Assembly (NCBI GenBank): GCA_017460265.1
Contig: JAFUBJ010000244.1
Coordinates: 1 to 18,981, forward strand
Direction of reading: 5' to 3'
From: Atopobiaceae bacterium
Lineage (GTDB): Bacteria; Actinomycetota; Coriobacteriia; Coriobacteriales; Atopobiaceae
Length of the DNA: 18,981 nt
Shown: piece after piece, positions 1 through 6,244 of the stretch
Layout: each line of letters opens with the position of its first letter
Position numbering within the stretch: position 1 is the stretch's first letter
Made by a program: the position numbers and the translations under genes
Notes under the pieces: model-generated
Seen by the model: the letters and a program-made list of their open reading frames with translations, nothing else
Told to the model about the DNA's origin: nothing
Databases searched by the model: none

Positions 1-77
1 AACTCGCAGGCCTGTCCGATGACGATGGGACCCGACCCGATGACCAACACCTTGTTGATGTCGTCACGCCTCGGCAT
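1..77 (-). CDS. carB: Carbamoyl phosphate synthase large subunit, N-terminal 25 codons only
   Basis: The large subunit uses ammonia delivered by CarA, bicarbonate and two ATP to make carbamoyl phosphate for pyrimidine and arginine synthesis. Only the first 25 codons lie in the window; the gene leaves through the left edge. The readable start, MPRRDDINKVLVIGSGPIVI, followed by GQACE, is the characteristic CarB N-terminus, with the GSGPIVIGQ loop that opens the first ATP-grasp half. The ATG at 77-75 has a clear ribosome binding site (GAGGGGAGG, 85-93) 7 nt upstream. The first 14 nt overlap the 3' end of carA, so the subunits are probably translationally coupled. Identification is firm despite the short length because the motif and the carA neighbour agree. 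Confidence 0.93.
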   Translation of the reverse strand, partial: MPRRDDINKVLVIGSGPIVIGQACE

Positions 78-1392
78 GATGTGGCCTCCCCTCGCGGACG
101 TCTATGGAAAGGTAGTCAGGGCTCACGCGGGAGGCAGCGTCGCCGCGCTCGCGCCAGGCATCCATGAGGCGCACGAACGCCTGGAAGAGGTAGCGGGAGT
201 CATGAGGCCCCGGCCTGCTCTCCGGGTGGTACTGCACCGAGAACGCGGGCGCATCGAGGAACTGTATGCCCTCGGGCGTCCCGTCGTTGAGGTTCACGTG
301 GGTGAGGCGCACGCGGCCTTGCCCCTTTGTCCTGACCACCGGAGCGATCCCACGCTCGACCCAAAAGCGCAGGTCATGAGCGTGCGTCTCCTCTCCTCCG
401 GAAAGCTCAGGAACGAGCGGCCCCATGCTCTCGAAGACAAGGCCGTAGTTATGGTTCTGCGCCGTAATCTCCACCTTATGCGTCAGGAGGTTCATCACGG
501 GCTCGTTGCCGCCATGGTGCCCGAAGGGGAGCTTCTCTATCTGTGCCCCCGCGGCCATGGAGACGAGCTGGTTCCCCAGACAGATGCCGAAGACGGGCAC
601 CCTGCCCAGAATGTCCAGCGCGGCTCGTGCGGTCTGGGTGACCTGCTGGGGGTCACCGGGGCCATTTGAGAAGAAGACGCCGTCCGGGGCTAGCGAGAGG
701 ACCCGCGAGGCGGGAGTGTCGAAGGGGACGACGGTCACCGCGCAGCCCGCGGCCGCGAGTTCGCCCTCGATGCCACGCTTCTCGCCACAGTCATAGGCGA
801 CCACATGAAGCGCCGTCCTTCCCATGTCGAGACGTCTCGCGAGCGCCGACGGTGCGGCCGGAACCTCGCGCTCTTGCCGTGGCGACACGTCAGCCACGTA
901 ATTATGCGCGCTGATGGCAGGACTCGCGCTCACGCGCGCGACAAGGCTCTCTGGGTTGAGGTCCACCGTAGAGATCGCCGCTCGCATCGCTCCTGCGCTT
1001 CGTATGCGCAGCGTAAGCGCCCGCGTGTCCACACCCTCGATGGCCACGACGTTATGGGAACGCAAGAAGTCTGGGAAGCTACCTGCCGATTGCCAGTGTG
1101 AGGGCGCGTGGCACATGTCTCGCACGACGAGCCCCTTGAGCGCCGGTCCCGCAGACTGCATGGCAAGCTCGCTGACGCCGTAGTTGCCCACCTGCGGGTA
1201 GGTGAGCGTCACGATCTGTCCTGCATAGCTGGGGTCGGTCACGATCTCTTGGTAGCCCACCATGGAGGTGTTGAACACCACCTCGCCAAACGCCTCACCC
1301 AAAGCTCCGCAGGCATGCCCTTGCAGGCAGGTTCCGTCTTCAAGCGCAAGGAGAGCGGGCAAAGGAGCGTCCTTCGATGCGAGGGGATTCAT
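64..1392 (-). CDS. carA: Carbamoyl phosphate synthase small (glutaminase) subunit
   Basis: CarA hydrolyses glutamine and channels ammonia to CarB. The 442-residue product has the CarA N-terminal domain (about 10-180; GYQEIVTDPSYAGQIV near 46-61) and a class I glutamine amidotransferase domain (about 195-410). The nucleophile is C271 in GICLGNQ, and H389 and E391 in YHPES complete the triad. HHGGNEPV (292-299) and AQNHNYG (311-317) are family motifs. At 442 residues it is longer than the roughly 360-390 usual for the family. The excess is an insertion of about 35 residues at roughly 322-358, between AQNH and RVRLTHVNLNDGT, plus a C-terminal tail of about 25-30 residues. GICLGNQ has Asn where many CarA proteins have His. 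The ATG is preceded by GAAAGGAG (1400-1407) at 7 nt. The 3' end overlaps carB by 14 nt. A 210-nt leader with a hairpin and a palindrome lies upstream. Confidence 0.96.
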   Translation of the reverse strand: MNPLASKDAPLPALLALEDGTCLQGHACGALGEAFGEVVFNTSMVGYQEIVTDPSYAGQIVTLTYPQVGNYGVSELAMQSAGPALKGLVVRDMCHAPSHWQSAGSFPDFLRSHNVVAIEGVDTRALTLRIRSAGAMRAAISTVDLNPESLVARVSASPAISAHNYVADVSPRQEREVPAAPSALARRLDMGRTALHVVAYDCGEKRGIEGELAAAGCAVTVVPFDTPASRVLSLAPDGVFFSNGPGDPQQVTQTARAALDILGRVPVFGICLGNQLVSMAAGAQIEKLPFGHHGGNEPVMNLLTHKVEITAQNHNYGLVFESMGPLVPELSGGEETHAHDLRFWVERGIAPVVRTKGQGRVRLTHVNLNDGTPEGIQFLDAPAFSVQYHPESRPGPHDSRYLFQAFVRLMDAWRERGDAASRVSPDYLSIDVREGRPHHAEA

Positions 1393-1451
1393 GTGCAGGC
1401 TCCTTTCAAGAGGTAAGGCCCGATGACAATGCGAGGCGGTCGCAAGCCACC

Positions 1452-1463
1452 AGACTCGAGTCT
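1452..1463. repeat. 12-bp perfect palindrome in the carA leader
   Basis: AGACTCGAGTCT is a perfect 12-bp palindrome in the leader, about 60 nt upstream of the carA start and 12 nt past the 13-bp hairpin. It has no loop, so it fits a dimeric DNA-binding protein better than an RNA hairpin. An operator role is inference; a 12-bp palindrome can also occur by chance. Confidence 0.35.
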
Positions 1464-1475
1464 ATTTCTGAGGGA

Positions 1476-1506
1476 AGCCGCTTGGGCAAAACGTGCCCAA
1501 GCGGCT
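1476..1506 (-). terminator. 13-bp hairpin between the ArgD-like gene and carA
   Basis: The arms AGCCGCTTGGGCA and TGCCCAAGCGGCT pair perfectly over 13 bp around a 5-nt loop. The hairpin begins about 96 nt past the ArgD-like stop codon and ends 83 nt before carA. On the minus strand it is followed by TTCCCTCAGAAA rather than a run of T, so it is not a textbook intrinsic terminator. It may be a weak terminator, an attenuator in the carAB leader, or a processing or stability element. The stem is too long and perfect to dismiss. Confidence 0.5.
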
Positions 1507-1602
1507 ATGTCCCTGACGCACCTCCGTCACCAAGGGGAAGCGTTGCCGTTTCAAATGCGCAAAGTGCCAGAAACGAAGCCGAGTTTGCCCTTCCGTACGT
1601 TC

Positions 1603-2823
1603 CTAGCTTTCCGCAAGGGCCTCGATGGTGCTGCCGATGATCCTGCAGGCCTCGTCGCAATCCTCCTGGGTGATGATGAGTGGCGGCACAAGGCGGATGA
1701 CGCTGTCTCCGATGGCGGTCACCAGCAAGTGACGCTCAAGGCAGCCGTGCTTGACGTCCACCGCCCCAAAGCCCTCCTCGAGCTCGATGCCGATCATGAG
1801 GCCCTGTCCTCGCACCTCGCGCACGTGTGGCAGCGTGGCGAGCCTGTCCATGAGGTAGGCGCCCATCTTGGCGGCGTTTCCCGCGAGGTCGCGTGACAGT
1901 AGCTCCTCGACCTGCGCAAGGGCCGCGGCGCAGCACACTGGGTGCCCGCCAAAGGTCGACCCATGCGAGCCTGGCGAGAAGGCCGCGGCAACCTTTTCGG
2001 TGGCGCAGATGGCGCCAATGGGCATGCCGCCACCCAGCGCCTTGGCCATCGACACGATGTCGGGCTTGATGCCGTAGTGCATGTAGCTCATGACCTTGCC
2101 CGTACGGCACCAACCGGTCTGCACCTCGTCGATGAGCAGGAGCATGTCATTCTCGTCGCAGAAGGCGCGCAATCCCTGCATGAATTCCTGAGTTGCCGGG
2201 TGCACACCGCCCTCGCCCTGGACGGGCTCTATCATGATGGCGATGGTGTTCTCGGTGCAGGCGTCCTTGAACGCCTGCAGGTCGTTGAACGGCGCGTACG
2301 AGAATCCATAGGTCATGGGGCCAAAGCCTATCTGGCAGCCGTTGCCAGGCTGACCCGTGGCGGACATGGAACCGAAGGTCCTGCCATGGAAGCCCATCTT
2401 GGCCGTGACGATGTGGTAACGGTTGGGACCATAGTTCTCGATGCCGTACTTGCGGGCCATCTTTATCATGGCCTCGTTTGCCTCGGTGCCCGAGTTCTGG
2501 TAGAAGATCTTGTCCATGCCGATCGTGGTGCACACCTTTTCGGCGAGCAGTGCCTGCGGGATGGTGTAGGGGTAGTTAAACGTCTGCATGAGGGTCTGCG
2601 CCTCGTCAATGACCGCCTCCACCACGCGGGGGTTGCAGTTGCCGGCGGAGTTGACGGCGATGCCCGCATAGAAGTCGAGGTAGCGCTCGCCCTCGCTGTC
2701 GTAGAGGTATTGGTCCTTTGCGCATTCGGCCACGAAGCCATAGCGCTCGTAGGTGTCGATCATGTACGTGGCGACAAGGTCCTTGATGTCCTGGGCTGTA
2801 CGCCCCGTGTCGCTGAGTCTCAT
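1603..2823 (-). CDS. argD: ArgD-type class III aminotransferase (probable acetylornithine aminotransferase)
   Basis: This 406-residue protein is a class III, fold-type I PLP aminotransferase. It most resembles acetylornithine transaminase, which moves the amino group of N2-acetylornithine to 2-oxoglutarate in arginine synthesis. Visible motifs are SGTEANE (111-117, cofactor phosphate), GFHGRTFG (144-151), EPVQGEGG (199-206), IDEVQTG (231-237) with the aspartate that contacts the PLP ring nitrogen, and the Schiff-base lysine K261 in SMAKALGGGMPIGA. The usual GxGRTG after DEVQTG reads GWCRTG here, with Cys in place of Gly. Length fits the family. The ATG lies 16 nt after the kinase-like gene with a modest purine-rich site (AAGAAAGCGAG). 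Pairing with carAB suits arginine synthesis, but no argB, argC or argJ is in the window. A related omega-aminotransferase activity, such as on succinyl-diaminopimelate or succinylornithine, cannot be excluded. Confidence 0.85.
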   Translation of the reverse strand: MRLSDTGRTAQDIKDLVATYMIDTYERYGFVAECAKDQYLYDSEGERYLDFYAGIAVNSAGNCNPRVVEAVIDEAQTLMQTFNYPYTIPQALLAEKVCTTIGMDKIFYQNSGTEANEAMIKMARKYGIENYGPNRYHIVTAKMGFHGRTFGSMSATGQPGNGCQIGFGPMTYGFSYAPFNDLQAFKDACTENTIAIMIEPVQGEGGVHPATQEFMQGLRAFCDENDMLLLIDEVQTGWCRTGKVMSYMHYGIKPDIVSMAKALGGGMPIGAICATEKVAAAFSPGSHGSTFGGHPVCCAAALAQVEELLSRDLAGNAAKMGAYLMDRLATLPHVREVRGQGLMIGIELEEGFGAVDVKHGCLERHLLVTAIGDSVIRLVPPLIITQEDCDEACRIIGSTIEALAES

Positions 2824-2839
2824 AAGGCGGCTCGCTTTC

Positions 2840-3496
2840 TTATTCGCTTCTCATAATCTCGCCGGGATCAACGAGGCCCCTGATCACGAGGTAGTCCTCG
2901 ATGAGGCGCACGCAGCCGGCAATGCCCATGCGCTCGCTGTTGAGCGTCATGTCATAGTTCACCGGGTTGGTCCAGTAGTTGCCATTGGTGTAGTAGGCGT
3001 AGTAGTCGGCACGGTACTTGTCGGTCCGCTCGATGGTGGCGTGGGCCACTTCCTCGGTGACGCCCATGTGCTCCATGGTGCGTCTTACGCAGAAGGACCG
3101 CGGGGCCTCGATGTAGATGCTCACCACTTTCTCCCGGTCGCGGAGCACATAGTCCGCGCACTTGCCCACGATGACGCACGACTCTTGGTCCGCGAGGCCC
3201 AAGATGATCTTCCGTTGGTACTCGAAGAGCTCGTCATCAGACTTGAACCGCTCGTTGCGTGCGAGGTAGGTCCTCGTGCGGGGAAGGCCGCGCAGGAAGC
3301 TTGAGATGCCCCCATAGTCACGCATCCGCTCGTTGACCTCTTGGAAGAGCCGCTCGTCCAGCCCGCTCATCTGGCTTGCCAGCGTGAGGATGCGGTTCTC
3401 GTAGCAATGAACGCCAAGGTCCTTTGCCACCATGGATGCAATCTCCTTGCCTCCCGAACCAAAGCCGCGCGCAAAGGTCACCACGAATCTCTCCAT
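2840..3496 (-). CDS. Cytidylate-kinase-like P-loop protein, function unknown
   Basis: This 218-residue protein looks like the cytidylate-kinase-like family (the AAA_26/Cytidylate_kin2 type), not housekeeping Cmk. It has a P-loop near the N-terminus (RGFGSGGKEIA, 10-20), VIVGKCADYVL (108-118) at the position of the second core strand, and a conserved tail with ERTDKYRADYYAYYTNGNYW (156-175) and YDMTLNSERMG (181-191). The arginine- and tyrosine-rich stretch could form the lid. Substrates of the family are largely uncharacterised, so only NTP binding and probably phosphotransfer can be inferred. The ATG has a strong AGGAGG site 8 nt upstream. It sits 25 nt after the ABC ATPase gene and 16 nt before the ArgD-like gene, so it is most likely co-transcribed with both, although nothing in it explains a link to amino acid uptake. 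Confidence 0.8.
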   Translation of the reverse strand: MERFVVTFARGFGSGGKEIASMVAKDLGVHCYENRILTLASQMSGLDERLFQEVNERMRDYGGISSFLRGLPRTRTYLARNERFKSDDELFEYQRKIILGLADQESCVIVGKCADYVLRDREKVVSIYIEAPRSFCVRRTMEHMGVTEEVAHATIERTDKYRADYYAYYTNGNYWTNPVNYDMTLNSERMGIAGCVRLIEDYLVIRGLVDPGEIMRSE

Positions 3497-3521
3497 GCTG
3501 CCAACCTCCTCTCTCTTTGTC

Positions 3522-4262
3522 TTATCCTTCGAGATATCTGCTCAAGAACTCCCTGGTACGCGGGCTCTTGGGATGCTGGAACAGCTCTTGGGGCGGGGCG
3601 TCCTCCACCACGAAGCCCCGGTCCATGAAGATGGTGCGCGTGGACACATCCCGCGCGAACGCCATCTCGTGCGTCACCACGACCATCGTGAGCCCGGTGC
3701 TCGCGAGCTGGCGCATGACGGTGAGCACCTCGCCCACCATCTCGGGGTCAAGGGCAGAGGTCGGCTCGTCAAACAGCAATACCTCGGGATTCATGCAGAG
3801 GGCTCGAGCAATGGCCACACGCTGTTTCTGCCCGCCCGAGAGCTGGCTTGGCCTGGCATGGATGTAGGGCGCCATCCCCACCTGCTTCAAGTGCTCGATT
3901 GCGCGTGCGAAGGCCTCATCCTTCGAGAGGTGCAGCACCTTGCGCGTGCAGAGCATGCAGTTGTCCAGCACGGTGAGATGATCAAACAGGTTGAAGGACT
4001 GAAACACCATGCCCACCCTGGAGCGGTACTCGTTGATCTCTGACTGGACGTCACGAACCTCCTGACCATGAAAGAGCACCTTTCCCGAGGTCTGACGCTC
4101 AAGTCGGTTGATGCAGCGCAGAAGCGTTGACTTTCCCGAGCCGGAGGATCCCACGATGCAGATGATCTCTCCCGGGAACACCTCCATATCGATCTTGCGC
4201 AAGACTTCATGGTCGCCGAAGGACTTGCTGAGGTCGATCACGCTGAGAATTGCCTCTTCCAT
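3522..4262 (-). CDS. glnQ: Polar amino acid ABC transporter, ATP-binding protein
   Basis: This 246-residue cytoplasmic ATPase powers the importer encoded with it. All ABC motifs are intact: Walker A GSSGSGKST (38-46), Q-loop in VFQSFNLFDHLTV (86-98), signature LSGGQKQRVA (141-150), Walker B VLLFDEP (161-167) with the D-loop SALD, and the switch histidine H198 in VVVTHEM. Length and the RPSQLSGGQKQR and MAFARDV stretches match the GlnQ/HisP polar amino acid subfamily. The ATG has AAGGAGG 5 nt upstream and follows the permease stop by 10 nt. The substrate (glutamine, glutamate, another polar amino acid or cystine) cannot be fixed from this subunit; glutamine is favoured by the neighbours. Confidence 0.9.
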   Translation of the reverse strand: MEEAILSVIDLSKSFGDHEVLRKIDMEVFPGEIICIVGSSGSGKSTLLRCINRLERQTSGKVLFHGQEVRDVQSEINEYRSRVGMVFQSFNLFDHLTVLDNCMLCTRKVLHLSKDEAFARAIEHLKQVGMAPYIHARPSQLSGGQKQRVAIARALCMNPEVLLFDEPTSALDPEMVGEVLTVMRQLASTGLTMVVVTHEMAFARDVSTRTIFMDRGFVVEDAPPQELFQHPKSPRTREFLSRYLEG

Positions 4263-4272
4263 CGTGTCCTCC

Positions 4273-5043
4273 TTACTCGCTCTCTAGGTACTCGACAGCC
4301 AGGGCGTAGTCGTCGGTGCCCCTGACCCACTTCTCCACAAGAAGGAATAGCTTGTTGAAGAGGAAGCACAGCACGAAGTAGATGACGGCGATCACCAGAT
4401 AGCTCTCGAAGTACTTGTAGTAGTTGCCTCCCACCGTCTTGGCTGCCATGAACAGCTCCTGGACGGCAATGACGTTCAGGACCGACGTCATCTTGAGGTT
4501 GGTCAGGAAGGTGTTGGCCATTTCGGGAAGGATGTTTCTGAAGGCCTGCGGAAGCACGACGTACAGCATTGTCGCCAGCGGAGACATGCCCATTGCCCAT
4601 GCGCCTTCGCGTTGGCCGGGGTCAATGGACCCAATGCCGCCGCGCACCGTCTCGGCCATATAGGCGCCGGTGTTGAGCACGGTGACGAGGATGCCTGCCG
4701 CTACGGGGGTGATGTCAATCCCCATCTGGCGGATACCGTAGTAGATGATCATCGCCTGCACGATCATGGGTGTGTCGCGAAAGAGCTCAACGTAGACGCT
4801 TGCTACCAGCTTGAAGATGCCTACGAGGATCCTCTTGGGCAAGAGGTCTTCCTTGCTCACCTCAAGGTCTTGGATGACCCCCATGACATAGCCAAGGACA
4901 AACCCCAGAAGCGTTCCGATGATCGAGATGTAGAGCGTCAGCCACATTCCCTCAACAAACATGCTGAAGTATTTCTGCGTGAGGAAGACCATCCACTCAA
5001 GGGAGCTCTGTGGGTCGGTGATGGTAAAAAAGTCAAAGACCAT
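4273..5043 (-). CDS. Polar amino acid ABC transporter, permease
   Basis: This is the membrane subunit of the importer (GlnP/HisMQ family). I take the ATG at 5043 because CGGAG lies 6 nt upstream and the product then begins MVFDFFTITDP, giving 256 residues; the open frame runs back to 5106 but adds 21 polar residues and has no usable site. Hydrophobic segments lie near 33-56, 73-103, 113-132, 155-175 and 213-238. The EAA loop that docks onto the ATPase is at 147-169 (EGAWAMGMSPLATMLYVVLP, then QAF). FRDTPMIVQAMIIYYG (89-104) is typical of the family (usually RGTPLLVQ; here RDTP). It lies 87 nt after the receptor gene and 10 nt before the ATPase gene. Only one permease gene is present, so it probably works as a homodimer. 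Confidence 0.9.
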   Translation of the reverse strand: MVFDFFTITDPQSSLEWMVFLTQKYFSMFVEGMWLTLYISIIGTLLGFVLGYVMGVIQDLEVSKEDLLPKRILVGIFKLVASVYVELFRDTPMIVQAMIIYYGIRQMGIDITPVAAGILVTVLNTGAYMAETVRGGIGSIDPGQREGAWAMGMSPLATMLYVVLPQAFRNILPEMANTFLTNLKMTSVLNVIAVQELFMAAKTVGGNYYKYFESYLVIAVIYFVLCFLFNKLFLLVEKWVRGTDDYALAVEYLESE

Positions 5044-5049
5044 GGCTTT

Positions 5050-5054
5050 CTCCG
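5050..5054 (-). promoter_or_regulatory. Ribosome binding site that fixes the permease start
   Basis: CGGAG lies 6 nt before the ATG at 5043. The alternative ATG at 5106 has only GGACGGG directly against it. This supports the shorter permease. Confidence 0.6.
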
Positions 5055-5130
5055 TCCTGGTCAGGAGGTGGAAGGAGTGCGGACAAGTCATCCTTACGTT
5101 GCCCATCCCGTCCGCTCGAAGAGTGCTGCG

Positions 5131-6030
5131 CTAGACCGCTGCTGGCTGTTGGCCGATCACGCGCGCCATGAGCTCGTCCATGGCCGCCTTATCGTCCCAG
5201 CCAACGCTGTCCATGGCTGCCTGCAGGCTGTCGCGCAGCGCGGTATCATCCTTCCTTGTGGCGATGCAGACGTTGACCATCTCGTCGTCGCCGGTGAAGG
5301 TGTCTCCTTCCGCCAGCGTGATGATGAGCAGGTCAGGGTTGGTGAGGAGCGCCGACTGCGCAGTGGGCAGGTCGACGATGCAGAGATCGGCAACGCCGTT
5401 GGTCACGGCCATGAAGCATTCCGAGGTGGTCTCGTAGTTGCTGCCGGTGTCAGCCCCCTCAATCTGGTCAAGCAGGGGAATCCATCCGGTTCCCAGCTGC
5501 GTCGTGACCTTGCAGCCCGTGCCTGCCAGGTCGGAGAGACCCTTCACGTCGGCGTAGGGGCCATCCTTCTTTACCACGATGCAGTTGTCCCGATAGTAGT
5601 AGGGGGAAGTGAACGCATAGGCCATCTCTCGTTCCGCAGTGCGTCCCATGCCCGCGATGATGCAGTCGTAGTCTCCCGAGTCGAGCGAGATGCCGATGGA
5701 GGACCACTCGACCTTGTGGATCTCGAGCCCCTTGCCGAGTTCGGTGGCAAGCATCTGGGCAACTGCCACGTCATAGCCGTAGGCGTAGTAGTCGCTGCCG
5801 AAGATGGGTTCGGCTGTGCTGCCGTCGGGCGTGGTCGGTTCGTCCTGGGTCCAGTTGAAGGGCGCATAGGCGCACTCCATGCCCACGCGCAGGGTGTCGT
5901 CAGAAGATGGGGCCATCTGGGGCTCTGCTTGGTTGGCGTCGTCACCTGATTGGCCGCAGCCACCCAATGCACCTATGACCGGAAGCGTCGCACCGGCGAG
6001 GGCAAGCCTGAGAAAGTCTCTTCTGTCCAT
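5131..6030 (-). CDS. Polar amino acid ABC transporter, Tat-type lipoprotein substrate-binding protein
   Basis: This 299-residue protein is the extracytoplasmic receptor of the importer (SBP_bac_3, periplasmic-binding-protein type 2 fold). The start at 6030 gives MDRRDFLRLALAG, a twin-arginine (RRDFL) signal, followed by a hydrophobic stretch and the lipobox LGGC, so C25 should be lipidated. An open frame extends 45 codons upstream but its product is not signal-like and is rejected. After a linker rich in D, Q, P and S (26-45) the binding domain begins with LRVGMECAYAPFNW (47-60). SGDYDCIIAGMGRTAERE (118-135) and LGTGW (179-183) are the usual amino-acid ligand regions. The region from 61 to 84 is longer than in many family members. 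AAAGGAG (6035-6041) serves as the ribosome binding site and lies inside a 9-bp stem. It is the first gene of the importer set and is preceded by a candidate promoter. Confidence 0.9.
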   Translation of the reverse strand: MDRRDFLRLALAGATLPVIGALGGCGQSGDDANQAEPQMAPSSDDTLRVGMECAYAPFNWTQDEPTTPDGSTAEPIFGSDYYAYGYDVAVAQMLATELGKGLEIHKVEWSSIGISLDSGDYDCIIAGMGRTAEREMAYAFTSPYYYRDNCIVVKKDGPYADVKGLSDLAGTGCKVTTQLGTGWIPLLDQIEGADTGSNYETTSECFMAVTNGVADLCIVDLPTAQSALLTNPDLLIITLAEGDTFTGDDEMVNVCIATRKDDTALRDSLQAAMDSVGWDDKAAMDELMARVIGQQPAAV

Positions 6031-6036
6031 GTCTCT

Positions 6037-6068
6037 CCTTTCGTCGTCTGAACACTTGTGACGAAAGG
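6037..6068 (-). promoter_or_regulatory. Hairpin that sequesters the ribosome binding site of the receptor gene
   Basis: The perfect inverted repeat CCTTTCGTC (6060-6068, read on the minus strand) and GACGAAAGG (6037-6045) gives a 9-bp stem with a 14-nt loop. The 3' arm contains GAAAGG, most of the Shine-Dalgarno AAAGGAG, and ends only 6 nt before the ATG. If formed, it would block ribosome loading on the receptor mRNA. Whether a ligand, a small RNA or a protein opens it cannot be told from sequence. Confidence 0.5.
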
Positions 6069-6114
6069 CATGGTCGTGGATTGTCGTTTCGGGGCGGTGT
6101 GCCGTTTGTTGCGG

Positions 6115-6126
6115 CAAAACGTTTTG
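6115..6126. repeat. 12-bp palindrome CAAAACGTTTTG, candidate operator
   Basis: CAAAACGTTTTG is a perfect 12-bp palindrome with a central CG, a form typical of LacI/PurR-family operators. It lies about 12 nt downstream of the candidate -10, roughly where transcription of the importer operon would begin, a good place for a repressor. Binding is inference. Confidence 0.4.
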
Positions 6127-6137
6127 TGGGTTACGTC

Positions 6138-6165
6138 TGTTTACCAGCGATTTTTCTACTGCCAA
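6138..6165 (-). promoter_or_regulatory. Candidate sigma-70-type promoter for the importer operon
   Basis: TTGGCA (6160-6165) and TAAACA (6138-6143) on the minus strand are spaced 16 nt. The -35 matches consensus at 5 of 6 bases, the -10 only at 3 of 6. The element lies in the only AT-rich part of the purF-receptor gap, about 108 nt upstream of the receptor start. Weak evidence on its own. Confidence 0.35.
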
Positions 6166-6244
6166 GCGAGTTTGTTGAGGGAAAGTAACGAGACCTTTTC
6201 TGTTGGGGACATCGCTTGGGCGAGGAGGGAGGCGCTCATCCTAC

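Larger units (their letters stand above)
1393..1602 (-). promoter_or_regulatory. argD-carA intergenic leader region
   Basis: This 210-nt gap separates the ArgD-like stop codon from the carA start. It holds a perfect 13-bp hairpin (1476-1506), a perfect 12-bp palindrome (1452-1463) and the carA ribosome binding site. I found no convincing -35/-10 pair; the best is TTGCCC with TAGACT at 19-nt spacing, which overlaps the hairpin and is weak. The region probably sets carAB expression, but the mechanism cannot be read from sequence alone. Confidence 0.45.

Noticed and set aside
1942..2856. Plus-strand open frame of 304 codons opposite the ArgD-like gene
   Set aside because: Antisense shadow of an intact aminotransferase gene.
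4612..5949. Plus-strand open frame of 445 codons opposite the importer genes
   Set aside because: Antisense shadow; the minus-strand permease and receptor are clear.
6031..6165. 45-codon upstream extension of the receptor gene
   Set aside because: It would bury the twin-arginine signal and lipobox inside the protein, and a good ribosome binding site precedes the shorter start.
6162..6219. Inverted repeat CCAAGCGA/TCGCTTGG after purF as a terminator
   Set aside because: Only 8 bp with a 42-nt loop and no T-run; unlikely to terminate transcription.
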